This document shows positions 11,660-15,359 of a stretch of 15,359 nt of DNA, piece after piece. The DNA lies in contig JAPPNY010000111.1 in assembly GCA_028818385.1 (NCBI GenBank), positions 1-15,359 of the forward strand, given 5' to 3'. How positions within the stretch are numbered: the stretch's first letter is position 1; every line of letters starts with the position of its first letter. The notes under the pieces are model-generated. The model did no database searches, was not told the DNA's origin, and worked only from the letters and a program-made list of their open reading frames with translations. This DNA comes from Spirochaetaceae bacterium. Lineage in GTDB: Bacteria > Spirochaetota > Spirochaetia > SZUA-6 > Bin103. Position numbers and translations under genes: made by a program.

Positions 11660-12733
11660 TCACGTCCTAGCTTTCACAAATAGAAAGGCTCCCGCAATAA
11701 AGAACAGCAAATCCCCGCCGAACGCTCCCACAGCAGGTGGTAAGTAACCGTTCTTGGCTAACACTGCTCCTGTTGTCGTCACAACCGAGAACACGATTGC
11801 GAGCGCCACCGCAAGAAGCAGGCTCGTAAGGACCACGTTCTTCCGTATAAGTACGCCCAACCCAATACCGATTCCGGTCAGCAACAGAGGAGAAGAAGCA
11901 AAAGCGATCTTCCCGTAGGTATCGGTAAGGACGGAACGGTGTTCTCGTCCAGTCCGCCGAATGTCCTCTACCAATTTCATGGCATCCCCGTACGGTAAAT
12001 CGCTCACATCTCTGTCGGTTGCCCTAAATGACTCGTACGACGGTGTGGCCTCCCGACCAAGCTCGTAGCGATCAAAGCGACTCTCCACCAGTGCGCCATG
12101 GCTCCAAGTGAAGCGACGAACACTCTCAAGAACCAATCTACCATCGTCCCAATATCCTCGCTCAGCATCTATACGCTCAAGGAGACTGGCACCTGCATAC
12201 AGTTCGACAATCGTAACGTCATCGAGCTCGGCTTTGTCGTCATCATAAAAGTTCGCGTAATAGATCATCTTACGATCAGGAGTCACGACTACAACGTTTT
12301 GATCATCTAGCGAAGCCCCAACTCCAACCGACGCGCGATACAAATTATTCTTCATGCGAATTGTATGGACGACCACAGAGTCCTCAACTATGAAAAGAAC
12401 AGCACTGAATACAACGCCGCTCATGAGCAACGGCAGTGTCAAGCGGCGGAGGCTAACGCCCGCGCACAAGACGCCGATCACTTCATTGGACGCATGAAGT
12501 CCGCCCAACGTGTACAAAACCGAAAAAAGCAGTGCGAACGGTACCGAAATAGTTACGCACTTTGGCAGGTATAGTGCAGCGATCCTACCGATAACGTCCA
12601 TCGGCACTCTGTGCAAAAAATAGCGATGTAGGTTAGGGACAATATCCGCCACCTCTATCATCAATGACAACAAAACCACCATTCCCAAAAACGCGGGGGC
12701 AAACGCGACGAGAATTACTCTTTGCAGCAGCAT
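11660..12733 (-). CDS. LptF/LptG family permease, second of pair
   Basis: This 357-residue inner-membrane protein has the YjgP/YjgQ layout: three N-terminal membrane segments (about 5-28, 60-80, 97-118), a periplasmic beta-rich domain of about 145 residues, and three C-terminal segments (about 275-297, 300-327, 332-354). The family motif SNEVIGVLCAGVSLRRLTLP (82-101) lies in the cytoplasmic coupling loop that contacts LptB. With its partner it should form the membrane part of an ABC exporter that extracts lipopolysaccharide-type lipid from the inner membrane. The first residues overlap the end of the preceding gene by 19 bases, so the two are translated together. By gene order this is the LptG-like member. 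No lptB, lptA or lptC is in the window. Base composition is lower in GC than the genes to its left. Confidence 0.88.
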   Translation of the reverse strand: MLLQRVILVAFAPAFLGMVVLLSLMIEVADIVPNLHRYFLHRVPMDVIGRIAALYLPKCVTISVPFALLFSVLYTLGGLHASNEVIGVLCAGVSLRRLTLPLLMSGVVFSAVLFIVEDSVVVHTIRMKNNLYRASVGVGASLDDQNVVVVTPDRKMIYYANFYDDDKAELDDVTIVELYAGASLLERIDAERGYWDDGRLVLESVRRFTWSHGALVESRFDRYELGREATPSYESFRATDRDVSDLPYGDAMKLVEDIRRTGREHRSVLTDTYGKIAFASSPLLLTGIGIGLGVLIRKNVVLTSLLLAVALAIVFSVVTTTGAVLAKNGYLPPAVGAFGGDLLFFIAGAFLFVKART

Positions 12734-14109
12734 TTACCGATAGCTATCGCACCCTTTTCGTTAGCTCCAACTGGCGTGCGATCCCTCGACCTGAAACTCG
12801 TTACTAACCTAATGAGAACCAGTGTCGCCCATCGCATTTGCTTCCGAAAAAAGGAAAACAGCGTCAGGAGGATCACTACCAGATTCGGCGTCCAAGCCAT
12901 CAACGCAGGAGAGGGTAGCATAGAATAGAGCGTAATGCGCTGAGCTGCCACAAACATAAGCCAGTATACGCCAGCCACGGCCACGCCGATCAAGAGTGCA
13001 ACAACACGACCTCCCCGTGGCATCACTACAGCTACGCGACATGCAAAGAGTGAAAACACGAAAGCGGCGAACGCCATCGCGAACCTCCTATGGAACTCGA
13101 AAAGATCATTTCGGAGATCGTAGTCATCAAGCGACGTTTCCGAAGCATATAGCTCCGCGTGGAGTCGTTCGCGCTCGCGCCGGAGAACAATGTCTCGCTC
13201 GGTGGTCGACGCGCGCAAAACGCGGCGTTCCGCTGCCTCGATCTGGAGAAGCAGTCCGTAATTCGACAATTTTCCGATCATAGCGAGGCGGAGTCGATCT
13301 CGGATCAATAGAGCGCGCTTCTCGGCAATCGTGTGCCACAAATCTATGGAGCTTTGCTCGAAAGGACTCAAATTGGTGTGCCCATCGATCACATTTCGCA
13401 AAAGAATGTTGTATTCCATAGTCTGCGCGTAGGCGTAGTCATAATCACCTGTTACCTCGTGATCTACCGTGTGAATGAACACACTCGACAAGGACAGGGT
13501 AACGACATCGACGCGCCGATTCCGATCGTCAATATACAGCTGTTCCGCAACAATAATGCGTCTATCGAGCTGATCGTCTCTATCAATGATCACGACGTCT
13601 CGCAAATGAGTGACATCTTCGTCACCTGTGACGATCACAGTGTCTTCGACTCGCTCGGTGGAATTCGGATGGAGTGCGAGCGAAACATTCCCAAATAGCA
13701 ACTGACGGTAGAGTCGATTGAACGCGATGTTGCCAGCGGGCAGGAGAACGTCACTGACCGCAAAGGAGAGCGACGCGAAGACTATCCCAATCACAATCAA
13801 GGGCATAAATATCCGAGTTGGGCTATGACCGCACGCCTGCATAGCAAGAAGCTCGAGATCAGACGCAAGGCGACCGAGCGTAATGAGCGATGCTAGCAGG
13901 ACTCCAAATGGCATGGCCCAAGACAGGATCAAGGGCAACAAGAAGATCATCAGCCGAGTTGCGTTTCTCACGGACACGCTGCTCTCGAGGAGCTCCTCCC
14001 CTAGTGACAGCAATTCGTTTACAAAAAAAATGGTGACAAAAAACAGTATTGCGACCGAAATCGTGAACGCGAACTCGCGAGCAATATAGCGGTCCACAAC
14101 GTGAAACAC
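12715..14109 (-). CDS. LptF/LptG family permease, first of pair, with an added helical region
   Basis: This 464-residue membrane protein has segments near 13-33, 52-78, 101-123, 342-362, 367-390 and 405-421, and the coupling-loop motif SDLELLAMQACGHSPTRIFM (83-102). FEFHRRFAMAFAAFVFSLFA (337-356) is the hallmark start of the second membrane block. It is about 100 residues longer than usual for LptF. Residues about 255-335 form an added charged helical stretch, likely coiled coil, just before the second membrane block, and there is a basic tail (422-464) ending in a cysteine cluster. It is expected to pair with the next gene product and an LptB ATPase to export lipopolysaccharide-like lipids. 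The GTG at 14109 is used as start; no ribosome site is seen, and a GTG four codons later is an alternative. Confidence 0.85.
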   Translation of the reverse strand: MFHVVDRYIAREFAFTISVAILFFVTIFFVNELLSLGEELLESSVSVRNATRLMIFLLPLILSWAMPFGVLLASLITLGRLASDLELLAMQACGHSPTRIFMPLIVIGIVFASLSFAVSDVLLPAGNIAFNRLYRQLLFGNVSLALHPNSTERVEDTVIVTGDEDVTHLRDVVIIDRDDQLDRRIIVAEQLYIDDRNRRVDVVTLSLSSVFIHTVDHEVTGDYDYAYAQTMEYNILLRNVIDGHTNLSPFEQSSIDLWHTIAEKRALLIRDRLRLAMIGKLSNYGLLLQIEAAERRVLRASTTERDIVLRRERERLHAELYASETSLDDYDLRNDLFEFHRRFAMAFAAFVFSLFACRVAVVMPRGGRVVALLIGVAVAGVYWLMFVAAQRITLYSMLPSPALMAWTPNLVVILLTLFSFFRKQMRWATLVLIRLVTSFRSRDRTPVGANEKGAIAIGKCCCKE

Positions 14110-14226
14110 GGTGACATTTGCGATGTGTAGCAGCGTGCGATTTGTCGTTTGGGGAGAAACACGCCTACGCGAGCCAACGAGAGCCCTACAGCCGAGACTC
14201 AGAGATAGTAAAGCGGTGCTCCAGCG

Positions 14227-14961
14227 CTACTCAGTCGCCCTATTTCCGTCAAGGACTGCGCTCGGGAGACAACCATCGATCTCGAGGACTTCTATTTCGC
14301 AAGCAGCAACAAGCGAAGCGATCATTTCGTGTGTACCGGCGATCAGCGCCGAGGACCAATCGGTGTCGATGCGATAAAACCAAGACCTCGAGGTAGGCCA
14401 GGCGATATCCTGTGGAAAGATGCGGCCGTATGGGGTGTGTGCGTGAAAACGACCGAAATCAGCGCAAGTTCCGGACCAAGCGTGGTAGTCTCTAAAGTCT
14501 AGCGCAATGTAGCGGTGACACGGAAAGGGGGCACATGAGGGCTCGTATCCGTCCCAAACGCCAAAGGTAACGTCGGAAACACCGTGCGTGCTCAAGATGG
14601 AGCCGATAACGGACCGCCACTTCCTAGGCATTTCCCAAGGATGAGGCCAAATGTTGTTGGCGTTGACGTGCTGTAAGGGCCCATCGTTCGCTGAGACAAT
14701 TGCTTGAATGAGGTCGTCCCATGACGTATCGGCGGCGGATAGCTTCGTGGCAGTTAGACGCGCTATCTCGCTCCATCGGTAGCATGCGGGCTCGGAAACA
14801 CGGATCTCGACGGGCGGAAGAATACGGCCGTAAGCCTCAAAGGATCCTGGTGTTTCATCGCGAATTCTTGCGGCTGCGTAACGATGTGCCTTTTCTCTGC
14901 CAAACATTGATGCGAGCCACGAAAACTCCTCGGTGTATCGTGGCATGTTCATCATCTGCAT
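14227..14961 (-). CDS. Uncharacterised 244-residue soluble protein
   Basis: I cannot assign a function. From the ATG at 14961 the protein is soluble, rich in tryptophan and histidine, without signal peptide or membrane segment. Recognisable stretches include ARIRDETPGSFEAYGRILPP (about 30-49), CYRWSEIARLT (58-68), NIWPHPWEMPRKW (about 102-114), then FRDYHAWSGTCADFGRF, and at the end RSWFYRIDTDWSSALIAGT. A G-S-x-E-A-Y-x-R-I-L start and a final aromatic-rich D-x-x-W segment recall an unnamed family of about 250 residues that I remember from actinobacteria; this is unverified. The frame stays open upstream to 15075, so the start is uncertain among four clustered ATGs (14946-14961). The protein is transcribed toward the permease genes with a 117-base gap. 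Confidence 0.6.
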   Translation of the reverse strand: MQMMNMPRYTEEFSWLASMFGREKAHRYAAARIRDETPGSFEAYGRILPPVEIRVSEPACYRWSEIARLTATKLSAADTSWDDLIQAIVSANDGPLQHVNANNIWPHPWEMPRKWRSVIGSILSTHGVSDVTFGVWDGYEPSCAPFPCHRYIALDFRDYHAWSGTCADFGRFHAHTPYGRIFPQDIAWPTSRSWFYRIDTDWSSALIAGTHEMIASLVAACEIEVLEIDGCLPSAVLDGNRATE

Positions 14962-15359
14962 CTGATCCGCACCGCGTTTCCAAAGTGCGGAAGATTCGAC
15001 TGTTTCCGAATTGTGGGATCGGCGAAGGTAACGCTTGTAATGGTCGCAACGGTTCGATACGTGCCATCGCGACAAGGCCTGACTATTGCAGGTTCATCCG
15101 ACCTGCTGTGCCATCTGTTGACTCTTGGGTTCGTCGCGGAGTGGTTCGCGCGGTAGCCATCTCTTTGCCATATGCCGATGGAGTTTTGCTTCTGAATATA
15201 GGTAATCCAAGAGATTCTGTTCACAGCGGTGTTGCATCTTATGCTGCTCTTGCCGTGGATTTGAGGGTTGCGCGCGGACTCGTGGGCGTTGTGGGCTCTC
15301 ACTTGACGTAACTATTCAGCCGGGGCGGACGGTTTGAGGCAGGTTGGGATCATGGGGCG
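14962..15359. other. No recognisable gene; low-GC intergenic or partial coding sequence
   Basis: I find no supported gene, RNA or repeat in this stretch beyond a possible upstream extension of the 244-residue protein to 15075. One sampled line (15181-15240) counts 40% GC, the lowest seen in the window. A purine-rich AGGCAGG precedes an ATG at 15352, which could open a gene to the right, but only eight bases of it are visible. Confidence 0.5.

Noticed and set aside
14721..15311. A 196-codon plus-strand frame at the right end
   Set aside because: Its first half is antisense to the 244-residue gene, no family pattern is visible, and no ribosome site or promoter box was found.
1..15359. CRISPR arrays, tRNA or rRNA genes, insertion sequences, phage attachment sites
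   Set aside because: I saw no regularly spaced repeats, no cloverleaf-like sequences, no transposase motifs and no paired terminal repeats. The only clear long repeats are the two gene-fragment pairs.

Overview
The window looks like accessory chromosome from an uncultured bacterium. Positions 1 to about 11,640 are high in GC: sampled lines of the metabolic genes count 73-78%, dropping to about 53-58% over a toxin-antitoxin pair and an endonuclease gene. From about 11,640 to the end, sampled lines count about 40-52% GC. Two LptF/LptG-type permease genes imply an outer membrane with lipopolysaccharide-like export. The mix of phytanoyl-CoA dioxygenase, sulfatase, DapA-like and SelA-like enzymes resembles metagenome-derived genomes of marine or host-associated bacteria. 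I cannot name the phylum.

Layout of the left part (1-6.3 kb). It opens with the 5' end of an enolase-superfamily gene (minus). An orphan antitoxin gene (plus) follows, whose toxin survives only as a short stub run in frame into a phytanoyl-CoA dioxygenase (PhyH) gene. Next come a Mrr-like restriction endonuclease, a broken copy of an alpha/beta-hydrolase gene, a 503-residue protein of unknown function (minus), a broken copy of the PhyH gene, a YgiT/DUF4258 toxin-antitoxin pair (minus) and the intact alpha/beta-hydrolase. The two broken genes match the two intact ones. The simplest reading is one ancestral PhyH + hydrolase pair, duplicated, with each copy losing the opposite member while defence and toxin-antitoxin genes filled the gaps.

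Middle part (6.3-11.6 kb). A cyclophilin-like fold protein (minus) and a fatty acid hydroxylase/sterol desaturase-type membrane enzyme (plus) diverge from a compact shared promoter region. Downstream on the minus strand is a run of four genes: a C-terminal remnant of a probable Gfo/Idh/MocA oxidoreductase, a sulfatase, a SelA-like PLP enzyme and a DapA-like aldolase. Two ATGA junctions tie this run together. It may serve breakdown of a sulfated amino-sugar acid.

Right part (11.6-15.4 kb). Two overlapping LptF/LptG-type permease genes and an uncharacterised 244-residue protein, all minus strand, are markedly lower in GC. The shift falls at the truncated oxidoreductase.

A regulatory theme runs through the left and middle parts. 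Five genes have a TAnnnT box exactly six bases before the start codon and two have one nine bases before it. This is the geometry expected of leaderless or nearly leaderless mRNAs.
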